16,046 nt of DNA, taken from positions 1-16,046 of the forward strand of contig CAJUPG010000049.1 of assembly GCA_910588455.1 (NCBI GenBank). Direction: 5' to 3'. The notes beneath the pieces are model-generated. The model saw nothing but the letters and a program-made list of their open reading frames with translations. It ran no database searches and was not told the origin of the DNA. The position numbers and the translations under genes were made by a program. This document shows, piece after piece, positions 7,041 to 13,859 of the stretch; within the stretch, counting starts at the first letter, position 1; every line of letters begins with the position of its first letter. The DNA is from an uncultured Oscillospiraceae bacterium. GTDB taxonomy: Bacteria; Bacillota; Clostridia; Oscillospirales; Oscillospiraceae.

Positions 7041-7970
7041 TTATACCCCTCCTTTCCCGGCGGCCAGCCGCCGCCGGAGCATGGGCCATTGCTGCTTCAG
7101 ATAGGGCAGGGAGATGGCCAGAACGACAATCGCCGAGGACACCAGCCGGAGCATAAAGGAGGGCATCATATCCAGCTGCAGGGCCACACCGTACACCAGC
7201 CGGAATACAAAGGCGCCTAAGACCATTCCAACCGCCCTGGTGAAAATGCCTCCCCGGCCCATCAGGGTATTTCCAATCAGCAGGGAGGCCAGGGCGATGG
7301 TCACCATGCCGGTGCCCAGGTTGATCTCCGCGGACTTCTGGGACTGGGCCATAAGACAGCCGGACAGGCCGGTGAAGGCGTTGGCCACGCACAGGCCCAC
7401 GATAGTGGTGAACACCGGGTTGATGGAGGAGGAGCGGACCATGTCCGGGTTGTTGCCGGTGGCCCGGATGGCCAGCCCAAGGCGGGTATTCAAAAAGAAC
7501 GTCAAAAACGCCACGGTCAGGACCACCGCGATGGCGGCCACCACGGTTTTGTACTGATTTTCCAGGGGCGTTCCCGCCAGCAGGTCCTTCATCATGGTGA
7601 ACACCGTATCGGTCTTGTTCAGGTTCACCAGGGAGGAGCCGGCCATCACGGCGATGTTGACGGAGTACAGCCCCGTGTTGACAATGATGCCCGCCAGCAG
7701 GCTGTCTACGCCCATTTTGGTCTGGAGCAGGGCGGTGACAAAGCCGGAGCACATTCCCGCCAGTATGGCGGCGGGGATCGACAGCAGGGGGTGCCCGGCG
7801 GCGGCGGTCATGGCCCCCACGGCGGCCCCCAGGGTGAAGCAGCCGTCGGTGGACAGGTCGCAGACATTGAGCATGGAGTAGCTTAAAAACAGGGCCAGCA
7901 CGGTGAGGGAGCAGATGAGGCCCAGCTCCAGGGCGGTCTGCCCCACGGCCAGCGCGGCGGCAAAATTCAT
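7041..7970 (-). CDS. trpY: ABC transporter permease of the TrpXYZ type
   Basis: A 309-residue integral membrane protein, with hydrophobic segments across almost its whole length (about eight to nine), of the branched-chain-like permease class. The segment SYSMLNVCDLSTDGCFTLG (about 30-48) is typical of this permease family (COG4120 type). It starts three bases after the stop of the binding protein, with GGAGGG formed by the last codons of that gene, and ends one base before the ATPase, so the three are translated as one unit. It would form the membrane channel for the amino acid delivered by the lipoprotein. Tryptophan as substrate is inferred from the T-box, not from this protein. Confidence 0.9.
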   Translation of the reverse strand: MNFAAALAVGQTALELGLICSLTVLALFLSYSMLNVCDLSTDGCFTLGAAVGAMTAAAGHPLLSIPAAILAGMCSGFVTALLQTKMGVDSLLAGIIVNTGLYSVNIAVMAGSSLVNLNKTDTVFTMMKDLLAGTPLENQYKTVVAAIAVVLTVAFLTFFLNTRLGLAIRATGNNPDMVRSSSINPVFTTIVGLCVANAFTGLSGCLMAQSQKSAEINLGTGMVTIALASLLIGNTLMGRGGIFTRAVGMVLGAFVFRLVYGVALQLDMMPSFMLRLVSSAIVVLAISLPYLKQQWPMLRRRLAAGKGGV

Positions 7971-7973
7971 GGG

Positions 7974-9083
7974 TTATCCCTCCAGATCCTTAAAATCATC
8001 TGCGGTGGTGATGGACTGCACCTTGGTGCACAGCGGGGCGAACAGCTTCTCGATTTCGGCAAAATCCAATCCCAGCGCGGCGCAGGTATCCGTATTGACG
8101 GTAGCCGTTCCGTTATCAAAGGTCTTGACCGCCAGGGTTGCGGGGTCCTTTCCGTTGATCAGGATGTCGGCGATCATGTCGGCGGTCTCCCGGCCCAGGT
8201 TGGCGTAGTCCACGCCGTAGCCCAAAAACGCACCGTTCAGGGCGAAGGAGTCGGCCCCGGTGTAGTGGGGAATGCCCGCGTCGATGAAAATCTCATAAAT
8301 TGCCAGATAACACTCCATAATCGTGTTGTCGGTGGGGGTAAAGACCGCGTCCACCCCATCGGCGGCCAGGGCCTGGGCGGCCTGCATCACCTCGGCGGCG
8401 TTGGTGCCGGTGCGCTCCACATAGGCGATTCCCTTTGCGTCCAGATACTCCTTGGCGTGGGCGATGGGGGTGGCGGAGGCGTCCTGGCCGATGTTGTACA
8501 GGAAGCCGATTTTGTCCGCGTCCGGGTCGGCGGCAAAAATCAGGTCCATGATCGCGTTGGTATCCAGATAGTCGGAGGTGCCGGTGATATTGGCGCCGGG
8601 CGCCTCCAGGGAGTCCACCACGCCGGTGCTCACCGGGTCGGAGACGGCGGAGAACACAATGGGGATGTCCTCGGTGGCCGACTGCATGGCCATTGCCACG
8701 GGGGTGGCGATGCCCACCATCAGGTCCACGTCGTTGGCGATAAAGTTGGAAATCACTTGGTTCATCACCGTCGCGTCTCCGTTGGGGTTCTCGTAGTCGA
8801 TGGTGAAACCAACACCAAGCTCTGCGCTGATCTCATTGAGCCGGGCCTGGATGTTCTCATTGATCTGGTTCAGGGACGCGTCGTCCACATAGTTGCAGAT
8901 GCCGATGTAGTATACAGTCTCCGGAATAGTCGGGTCATGCCCGGGTTCATTGCTCGACTGAGAGGGCTGGGAGCTGCCTGCGGCCGGGGTGGAAGGGTTT
9001 CCCCCGCAGGCGGCCAGACCGGCCAGCAGGGTCAGGGACAGGGCAGAGGCTGCAATCTTCTGGATCAGGCTGTGCTTTTTCAT
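7974..9083 (-). CDS. trpX: Substrate-binding lipoprotein of the TrpXYZ transporter
   Basis: A 369-residue extracellular binding protein. A Lys-rich N-terminus and hydrophobic segment end in the lipobox LAAC with Cys26, predicted to be lipid-anchored, then a Ser/Gly/Pro-rich linker. The body (VYYIGICNYVDDASLNQI, then LMVGIATPVAMAMQSAT and IPIVFSAVSDPVSTGVV) is typical of the ABC-type uncharacterised binding protein family (COG2984, Peripla_BP-like fold). The start chosen is ATG 9083, seven bases after GGAGGA; a TTG at 9098 lies inside that ribosome binding site and is rejected. It is the first gene after the T-box leader. The family also includes members for other ligands, so tryptophan specificity depends on the UGG specifier. 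Confidence 0.9.
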   Translation of the reverse strand: MKKHSLIQKIAASALSLTLLAGLAACGGNPSTPAAGSSQPSQSSNEPGHDPTIPETVYYIGICNYVDDASLNQINENIQARLNEISAELGVGFTIDYENPNGDATVMNQVISNFIANDVDLMVGIATPVAMAMQSATEDIPIVFSAVSDPVSTGVVDSLEAPGANITGTSDYLDTNAIMDLIFAADPDADKIGFLYNIGQDASATPIAHAKEYLDAKGIAYVERTGTNAAEVMQAAQALAADGVDAVFTPTDNTIMECYLAIYEIFIDAGIPHYTGADSFALNGAFLGYGVDYANLGRETADMIADILINGKDPATLAVKTFDNGTATVNTDTCAALGLDFAEIEKLFAPLCTKVQSITTADDFKDLEG

Positions 9084-9138
9084 GGTTTTTTCCTCCAAAT
9101 TTTTAGATTTAGGCGGCAGATGGAAGGGTTCGGGGAAT

Positions 9139-9178
9139 AAAAAAATGGCCCCTTATCCCATACATGGGACAAGAGCCA
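9139..9178 (-). terminator. T-box-controlled intrinsic terminator before trpX
   Basis: On the minus strand GGCTCTT (9177-9171) pairs with AGGGGCC (9153-9147), TCCCAT (9169-9164) with ATGGGA (9161-9156), and seven T follow (9145-9139). The CCCA part of the 5' arm (9168-9165) is also complementary to UGGG of the T-box sequence (9198-9195), so terminator and antiterminator exclude each other. Confidence 0.9.
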
Positions 9179-9422
9179 AACTCCTGCGATACCACCCAAA
9201 TTGACGTTTTGGAAAACGTCCGCTCGCTTCACGCGCCATCACGCGTGCCCGATGGATAACGGGTGGGGCCCCGTCGGCATCTACTTGGCCAAAGCCGTTC
9301 AAGCCGCCCTCGAAAGTCCATTCGCCTGGCCGCTCCCCGTCCTGATCCCACCACCCAGGACTCTCTGAAGGTTTGCCGCGCCGGCTACTACTCTTTCTCG
9401 CAGGTTTCTTTATTTTGCTGTT
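9139..9422 (-). promoter_or_regulatory. T-box riboswitch leader, tryptophan (UGG) specifier
   Basis: A tRNA-sensing leader of about 280 bases before trpX, filling the 370-base gap between genes. On the minus strand: stem I base GAAAG pairs with CTTTC; the specifier loop has AGUA on its 5' side and GAAUGGA on its 3' side, with UGG at 9320-9318 as the specifier codon; the distal part has AGAGAG and GGUGGUGGGA, as in stem I of T-boxes. The T-box sequence GGGUGGUAUCGC lies at 9197-9186, with UGGU at 9194-9191 to pair with the tRNA 3' end. A terminator with a U tract follows. Uncharged tRNA-Trp is expected to stabilise the antiterminator and allow transcription of the transporter. The 5' end is estimated from the promoter. 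Confidence 0.93.
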
Positions 9423-9428
9423 GTCGCT

Positions 9429-9457
9429 ATTATAGCCGCCCCAGCCCCGGTTGTCAA
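9429..9457 (-). promoter_or_regulatory. Consensus sigma-A promoter of the T-box/trpXYZ operon
   Basis: A perfect TTGACA (9457-9452), a 17-base spacer and a perfect TATAAT (9434-9429) on the minus strand. The TGA inside the -35 hexamer is the stop codon of the gene upstream. Such a strong constitutive promoter fits control at the level of attenuation by the T-box. Confidence 0.94.
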
Positions 9458-10137
9458 GTCTCTCTTTTAAAAAATGTTAATTTTCCTTCCGGGATGTACC
9501 CCGCCTCCCACAGCGCGGCCAGGGTGGGAAGATGGTCTATTTCCTCCATTTTGGGAAAAAAGCCCGCTAAATCCACACCGTCCTCCCGTAACGAGAACAC
9601 TTCCCCGCCCCGCTCCGGGCCTGCGCCGCCCAGCCACAGGCACACCGGCGTATACTCCCCCGCCGGCCGCACCGGCAGGCCGAATTCCCACTGGAGCGCC
9701 CGGGCCAGCTCCTCCCCTCCGGAGGGGGCGCACAGCACAAGTCCCCGGACCTGGGGCGCCAGAATCCGGGCCGCCCGGGCAAAATCCCGGTCCGCACGCT
9801 GGCCGTACAGCCCAACCACCGCGCACCGGGGGGCAATCCCCTGCCGCGCCAGGGCATCCAGGACCAGCCGGGCCCCCTGGGCCCGCAGAAAGGGCAGCGT
9901 CTCCACCGGGTGAAGTCCCCGCCTGCGCAGGCGGTCCCAGCGGTCAAACCCCTCCGGAACCAGGATGCGCGTCACCCCGCCCCGCCGCAGAAGCCGGGCT
10001 CCCTTGTCCAGCCGGCGGCCTCCCAGCCAGCCGGTGGGGTCCGTTCGGACCTGATACAGACACATCCCTTTGATCTGCTCCCGTTCCAGGCGGATGGGGG
10101 TCCGCTCTCCCGGCGTGAAAAGCAGCCTGCCCAGCAT
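9454..10137 (-). CDS. Arg-rich protein of unknown function at the end of the ABC operon
   Basis: A 227-residue, probably cytosolic protein with no signal peptide or clear membrane segment. It is rich in Arg and Leu, with a segment LGGRRLDKGARLLRRGGVTRILVP (about 38-61) and then alternating hydrophobic stretches (CAVVGLYGQ, VRGLVLCAP) that look like alpha/beta layering. I do not recognise the family. The start chosen is ATG 10137, seven bases after GGAGG; the longer form from 10176 lacks a ribosome binding site and would place that GGAGG inside the gene. It lies 57 bases after the ATPase gene in the same direction and probably belongs to that operon. Its stop codon overlaps the -35 of the next promoter. 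Confidence 0.7.
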   Translation of the reverse strand: MLGRLLFTPGERTPIRLEREQIKGMCLYQVRTDPTGWLGGRRLDKGARLLRRGGVTRILVPEGFDRWDRLRRRGLHPVETLPFLRAQGARLVLDALARQGIAPRCAVVGLYGQRADRDFARAARILAPQVRGLVLCAPSGGEELARALQWEFGLPVRPAGEYTPVCLWLGGAGPERGGEVFSLREDGVDLAGFFPKMEEIDHLPTLAALWEAGYIPEGKLTFFKRET

Positions 10138-10194
10138 TGGTCCGCCTCCCTCCACAGCTTGCTCCCTTCCAGACATATTCCCGGCCGCTGTGTT

Positions 10195-10743
10195 TTATGC
10201 CTCTAACTCAATCACCCGGTCCGCCAGATCCAGCACCTGCCTCTCGTGGGAAACCAGCACCACCGGAGCAGGCAGGCCCTTCAGCAGCGCCATCAGCCGC
10301 CCGATTCGGCCCGGGTCCACCCCGGCGAAGGGCTCGTCCAGCAGGTAGACCTCCCCGCCCAGGGCCAGCGTCCGGGCCAGGGCCAGCCGCCGCCCCATCC
10401 CCCCGGACAGGGCTCTGGGGTAAGATTTTTCCTCTCCCAGCAGGTCCACCGCCGCCAGCCAGGGGCCGGGCATAGCTTTTGCATCCGTCAGATGCTGTTC
10501 CACCGTTCGCCAGGGGAGCAGGCGGTTTTCCTGGAATAAAAAAGCGATCTTCTCCTGAGGCGGCGCAAACACCCTCCCCGCCCGGAGGGCCTGCAAACCC
10601 CCCAGCACCCGCAGGAGGGTCGTCTTGCCGCACCCGGAGGGCCCCGTCAGGGCGGTCACGCCAGCTTCCGGCAGCAGCAGCGTGAAATCCTCCCAAATCT
10701 GCTTGTCTCCAAAGGACAAAAACGCGTGTTCAACTCCCAGCAT
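10195..10743 (-). CDS. Short ABC ATPase of a nitrate/sulfonate/taurine-type importer
   Basis: A 182-residue ATPase resembling SsuB/TauB. It has Walker A GPSGCGKTT (34-42), Q-loop Gln71 in FQENRLLPW, signature LSGGM (112-116), Walker B VYLLDEP (132-138) and switch His166. All catalytic elements are present although it is about 60-70 residues shorter than usual, having a reduced helical region and no C-terminal extension. It starts with ATG 10743 inside the permease gene (14-base overlap) with GGGGAGG before it, so the two are translationally coupled. It powers uptake of the ligand bound by the lipoprotein of the same operon; the ligand cannot be told from sequence. Confidence 0.9.
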   Translation of the reverse strand: MLGVEHAFLSFGDKQIWEDFTLLLPEAGVTALTGPSGCGKTTLLRVLGGLQALRAGRVFAPPQEKIAFLFQENRLLPWRTVEQHLTDAKAMPGPWLAAVDLLGEEKSYPRALSGGMGRRLALARTLALGGEVYLLDEPFAGVDPGRIGRLMALLKGLPAPVVLVSHERQVLDLADRVIELEA

Positions 10744-11494
10744 AGCGGCCTCCCCGGCGCAGAAGCGCGTATAAAAGTCCCTCCAGGGCCAAACTCAGGG
10801 CCACCACTAAAATGGTCCAGGCGAACAGCGCCGGGTTGTCGATGGCGCTGCGGGCGTACTGCATCTGGGTCCCGATAGCCCGCTTGGGCGTACAGAGGAC
10901 CTCCGCCGCCACGCCGGATTTCCAGGCTAACCCCATGCCGGTAGTGAGGGCGGAGAGCAGATAGGGCCACACACTGGGGATATGCACCAGCAGGATCGTT
11001 TTCCATCGGGAAAACCGGCACAGCTTTGCCATCTCCAGCAGCTTTGGGTCCACCTCCCCCAGCCCCTGGGACACGCCCCCCCAGACCACCGGCGTGACCA
11101 TCATGGCGGCGATCACCGCCGGGACCAGGTCCCGCCGGGTCCACAGCAGCACCAGCAGAATAAACGACACCACCGGCGTGGCCCGGATGATGCGCAGGGC
11201 GGGGGAAATCAACAGATCGGCCCACCGGAAGCTCCGGGTCAGCCCAGCCAGCCCAACGCCCAGCACCCCGCCCGCGGCTAACCCCAGCACGATCCGCCCC
11301 AGAGAGGCGGCTGTTATCTGCCAAAACTGGGGGCCGGCGGCGAGCTGGAGCATTTTGCGGCCCACCGCCAGGGGGGAGGGCAGCAAAATTGACTGCCCGA
11401 TGCAGGCGGCGGCAAGGCTCCAGACCCCCAGCCAGAAGGCCAGGGGCAGGAGCCATTTTTGCAGAGACTTACGGAATGTAGTAAAAATCGTCAT
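10730..11494 (-). CDS. ABC permease, nitrate/sulfonate/taurine (SsuC/TauC) type
   Basis: A 254-residue inner-membrane protein with about six hydrophobic segments. The stretch GVSQGLGEVDPKLLEMAKLCRFSRWKTI (about 150-177) is the cytoplasmic EAA-type loop that docks the ATPase, followed by GLAWKSGVAAEVLC, typical of this permease class. The start chosen is ATG 11494 (MTIFTTFRKS), overlapping the 3' end of the binding-protein gene by 26 bases; the extension to 11584 would overlap far more and encodes a Cys/Arg/Pro-rich tail, so it is rejected. The ribosome binding site is weak, so translation is probably coupled to the upstream gene. It works with the adjacent lipoprotein and ATPase. Confidence 0.88.
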   Translation of the reverse strand: MTIFTTFRKSLQKWLLPLAFWLGVWSLAAACIGQSILLPSPLAVGRKMLQLAAGPQFWQITAASLGRIVLGLAAGGVLGVGLAGLTRSFRWADLLISPALRIIRATPVVSFILLVLLWTRRDLVPAVIAAMMVTPVVWGGVSQGLGEVDPKLLEMAKLCRFSRWKTILLVHIPSVWPYLLSALTTGMGLAWKSGVAAEVLCTPKRAIGTQMQYARSAIDNPALFAWTILVVALSLALEGLLYALLRRGGRYAGS

Positions 11495-12503
11495 AGGGCA
11501 GCATACCGCCGATGGAGGACGGGTCGGCCTGGAAAAGAACCTGATAATAGGTTTGCAGCTGATTGCGCATTTCCTCCCCCGCAATAAAAGTCAGGTTGCA
11601 CATGGGAATGGCATGGAACGCGATGTCCGCATTGGCTGTCAGGCCCAGATCAGCCACCAGCTGGGACTTCACTCCAGGCGCGGAAGAAACTGCGTCTCCG
11701 CTCTGCATATAGACGATGGAGTCGGTATATTCCTCCAAAAAGTCGGTGACAGCCTGGGGGTTCTGCTGAATAAACTCCGTCCGGGCCACCACACAGCCCA
11801 TGGGAAGCACGGTCCCCACCGTTTCCTCCCAAATGTCGGACAGGCTCAGGGCAAAATTGATCTCACCCTTCCCCTGCATCCCCAGGGCGGTGGCGGCGGG
11901 GACCGGGAGCATACATACGCCGTCCTCGCTCTCCAGCATTTTTGCGTTGATCTCCTGGGGGGTGAGCCACTCGATCTCCGCCTCCACCCCGTTGTCCGCC
12001 AGCAGCTTGTTCAAGATAAACTCCGGGTTGGCCCCCTTACCGGTGGCCCAGATGGTCCGGCCCTGCAAATCGGAGACAGACTGTACGCTCTCGCCCTTTT
12101 CGAGAATATACAGCACTCCCAGGGTGTTGATGGCCAGCACCTGTATGCCGCCGTCGGTCTGGTTGGCCAGATTGGCGGCCATGTTGGTGGCGATGGCGGC
12201 AATGTCCGTCTCGCCGCTGGTGAGGGCGGCGACGACTTGCGCGTTTTCGGACACTACCTCAAAATTGTAGTCGTTCTGCGTATGGTCCAGGTTATTGTCC
12301 AGCATCAGCTTGGCCGCGCCCACCCCGGTGGGGCCGGAAAGCACCATCATGTTTACCTGGGTACGGGCCTCCGGCTCCGGAACGGCGGGCTGCTGGCTGG
12401 CGGAGCCGCTTGTACTGCCCGGAGCTTGGGATTCCTTCGGCCCGCAGGCGGACAGGGACAGCAGCAGGGCCAGGCTCAGAAACAGAGACAGGGTCTTTTT
12501 CAT
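11469..12503 (-). CDS. ABC substrate-binding lipoprotein, NMT1/SsuA-like
   Basis: A 344-residue extracellular binding protein. The signal peptide MKKTLSLFLSLALLL ends in the lipobox LSAC with Cys20, then a Ser/Gln/Pro-rich linker. The body has the layout of the NMT1/THI5-like and SsuA/TauA family: MVLSGPTGVGAAKL, a GETDIAAIATNMAANL segment, LQGRTIWATGKGANPE and a C-terminal domain ending in PYDDFYYIP. Ligands of this family include sulfonates, nitrate, bicarbonate and pyrimidine precursors; none can be assigned here. The start chosen is ATG 12503, with AGGA five bases upstream; an in-frame ATG at 12515 overlaps that site. It is 14 bases after the regulator gene and overlaps the permease by 26 bases. 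Confidence 0.9.
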   Translation of the reverse strand: MKKTLSLFLSLALLLSLSACGPKESQAPGSTSGSASQQPAVPEPEARTQVNMMVLSGPTGVGAAKLMLDNNLDHTQNDYNFEVVSENAQVVAALTSGETDIAAIATNMAANLANQTDGGIQVLAINTLGVLYILEKGESVQSVSDLQGRTIWATGKGANPEFILNKLLADNGVEAEIEWLTPQEINAKMLESEDGVCMLPVPAATALGMQGKGEINFALSLSDIWEETVGTVLPMGCVVARTEFIQQNPQAVTDFLEEYTDSIVYMQSGDAVSSAPGVKSQLVADLGLTANADIAFHAIPMCNLTFIAGEEMRNQLQTYYQVLFQADPSSIGGMLPYDDFYYIP

Positions 12504-12517
12504 AAAAATCCTCATTT

Positions 12518-13180
12518 CTATTGTGTGATATAGGCTTGCAGAGCGGGGAGATCGGGCAGAACTACGGTTTTTCCCTCCCGGCGGATCAAGCGGTCCTCCT
12601 CCAGACGCTGAAACGCCCGATAGAGGGTGGCCCGCCCGATGGACAGCCGCCGGGCCAGCTCCGCGGCGGAGATGGACACCACCCCCTGCCGCTGCTCCTC
12701 CAGCAGATACCGGGCCAGCTTCACCTCCGCCCCCGGCTGGGCCAGGGACTGGATGCGCCCGCTTAAAAAGCAGATGCGCTGGGAGAGGTAGCGCAGGTAG
12801 TTGTGCCGGACCCGGGCCTCCTGCTCCAGCAGGGAATCCACCAGATTCTGGGAGAGGAACAGGGCCCGGCCAGGGGCCAGAGGGATCAGGAGGGCGGGGG
12901 ACTCCCCCTCGTGAAACAGGGCGGACGCGCCGAACAGGTCTCCGGGGCCCAGCACGTTCACCGGAAGCCGCTGCTGGCGGACCTGAAGCCGGCCCTCCAG
13001 CACCAGGCCCAGCCGGGGCGGGGCGTGTGCGGGCTGGCGGAGGGGCTCGCCCCCGTCAAAGGACTCCAGGACGCAGTCCGGACTGTCCAGAACCCGGTCA
13101 ACCAGGGCGGGGGGACAGCCTTGGAAGAGGGGGCAGCCGGCCAGCAGGGACCGCTGGGACTCCGGCAGAACGACGGCCAT
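12518..13180 (-). CDS. Crp/Fnr-family transcription regulator
   Basis: A 220-residue DNA-binding regulator, the first gene of the ABC operon. Residues about 15-115 are a cyclic-nucleotide-binding-like beta-roll (LGLVLEGRLQVRQQ, VNVLGPGDLFGASALF), followed by a dimer helix and a C-terminal winged helix with the helix-turn-helix ISAAELARRLSIGRATLYRAFQRL (170-193). The position where cAMP-binding members carry the RxS/T cassette reads GESPALLIPL, without the Arg, so cAMP is unlikely to be the ligand. Cysteines at 16, 22 and 36 do not match the FNR cluster spacing. The start has GGAGG seven bases upstream. A 22-bp palindrome lies immediately upstream, consistent with autoregulation. The effector may be related to the transported compound (inference). 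Confidence 0.9.
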   Translation of the reverse strand: MAVVLPESQRSLLAGCPLFQGCPPALVDRVLDSPDCVLESFDGGEPLRQPAHAPPRLGLVLEGRLQVRQQRLPVNVLGPGDLFGASALFHEGESPALLIPLAPGRALFLSQNLVDSLLEQEARVRHNYLRYLSQRICFLSGRIQSLAQPGAEVKLARYLLEEQRQGVVSISAAELARRLSIGRATLYRAFQRLEEDRLIRREGKTVVLPDLPALQAYITQ

Positions 13181-13193
13181 AAAAAGACCTCCA

Positions 13194-13215
13194 AACTGTC
13201 TCTAATGAGACAGTT
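13194..13215. promoter_or_regulatory. 22-bp palindrome, likely operator of the Crp/Fnr-type regulator
   Basis: AACTGTCTC (13194-13202) and GAGACAGTT (13207-13215) are perfect inverted arms about a TAAT centre, a spacing that suits a Crp-type dimer. It lies just before the regulator's ribosome binding site and overlaps a possible -10 (TATAAC, 13218-13213, minus strand). A TTGACT at 13246-13241 is nearby but poorly spaced from it, so the promoter itself is uncertain. As RNA it could also form a 5' leader hairpin. Confidence 0.65.
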
Positions 13216-13294
13216 ATAAGGTAACATGATCTTGGAAAAAAGTCAAGAGAAGATTGATCAGCTCCAAACAGACAAATTCCCCCCACAAAAAATT

Positions 13295-13322
13295 TTGCAC
13301 ATCGGGAAAAATGTGTTATAAT
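13295..13322 (+). promoter_or_regulatory. Sigma-A promoter of the macrodomain/symporter pair
   Basis: TTGCAC (13295-13300), a 16-base spacer, a perfect TATAAT (13317-13322), about 28 bases before the macrodomain start codon. The divergent regulator promoter lies roughly 80 bases away, separated by AT-rich sequence. Confidence 0.8.
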
Positions 13323-13349
13323 AGCTGAAAATGGAAAGTGAGGGATGTT

Positions 13350-13859
13350 ATGAACTGTACCGTCTGGAAGGGCGACATTACCACCCTGGCCTGCGACGCC
13401 ATCGTCAACGCGGCCAACTCCTCCCTTCTGGGAGGCGGCGGCGTTGACGGAGCCATCCACCGGGCCGCCGGACCGGAGCTTTTGGCTGAGTGCCGCACCC
13501 TGCGCGGCTGCCCCACCGGACAGGCCAAAATCACCAAAGGCTACCGTCTGCCCGCCAAATGGGTTATCCACACGGTGGGGCCCGTGTGGCACGGCGGCAG
13601 CCAGGGAGAAGCGGAGCTCCTCCGGAGCTGCTACGCGAATTCCCTGAAGCTGGCCGTGGAGCACGGCTGCAAAACCGTGGCCTTCCCGGCCATCAGCACC
13701 GGCGTTTACCGCTACCCCTTAGAGCAGGCCGCCCGCATCGCGGTAGACACAGCAGCGGACTTTTTGGCGGGCTGTCCGGAGGGTCCGGCGGTCACCTTTG
13801 TCTGCTTTCAGGAGCAGGCGGCGCAACTTTATCAATCTTTACTGGGAGAGAGAGCATGA
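13350..13859 (+). CDS. Macrodomain protein (O-acetyl-ADP-ribose deacetylase / ADP-ribosyl hydrolase type)
   Basis: A 169-residue, single-domain macrodomain of the YmdB/MacroD type, which binds ADP-ribose and removes it or its O-acetyl ester from substrates in the cytosol. Visible signatures are WKGDIT (6-11) with the adenine-contacting Asp9, NAAN (20-23), the glycine-rich loop GGGGVDGAIHRAAG (28-41), CPTGQAKITKGYRLPA (54-69), IHTVGP (73-78) and the phosphate loop AFPAISTGVY (111-120). The start chosen is ATG 13350, seven bases after GAGG; a GTG at 13338 would overlap that site. It has its own promoter and overlaps the next gene by ATGA, so both are cotranslated. No ADP-ribosyltransferase or toxin partner is seen nearby. 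Confidence 0.93.
   Translation: MNCTVWKGDITTLACDAIVNAANSSLLGGGGVDGAIHRAAGPELLAECRTLRGCPTGQAKITKGYRLPAKWVIHTVGPVWHGGSQGEAELLRSCYANSLKLAVEHGCKTVAFPAISTGVYRYPLEQAARIAVDTAADFLAGCPEGPAVTFVCFQEQAAQLYQSLLGERA

Noticed and set aside
7033..7752. A second minus-strand frame overlapping the trpY permease
   Set aside because: It is a frame-shifted reading of the permease gene; the true frame gives hydrophobic segments and correct spacing to its neighbours.
8265..9140. A 291-codon plus-strand frame over trpX, running into its leader
   Set aside because: Gly/His/Val-rich shadow translation of the binding-protein gene; the opposite strand has a lipobox protein and T-box.
9260..9480. Small plus-strand frames across the T-box leader
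   Set aside because: The region is explained by promoter and riboswitch structure on the minus strand; the encoded peptides are low complexity.
11094..12533. A 479-codon plus-strand frame over the ABC lipoprotein and permease genes
   Set aside because: It covers genes with clear family motifs on the other strand and has no recognisable domain itself.
13338..13349. GTG 13338 as the start of the macrodomain protein
   Set aside because: It would overlap the GAGG ribosome binding site; ATG 13350 has correct spacing and matches the usual family N-terminus.
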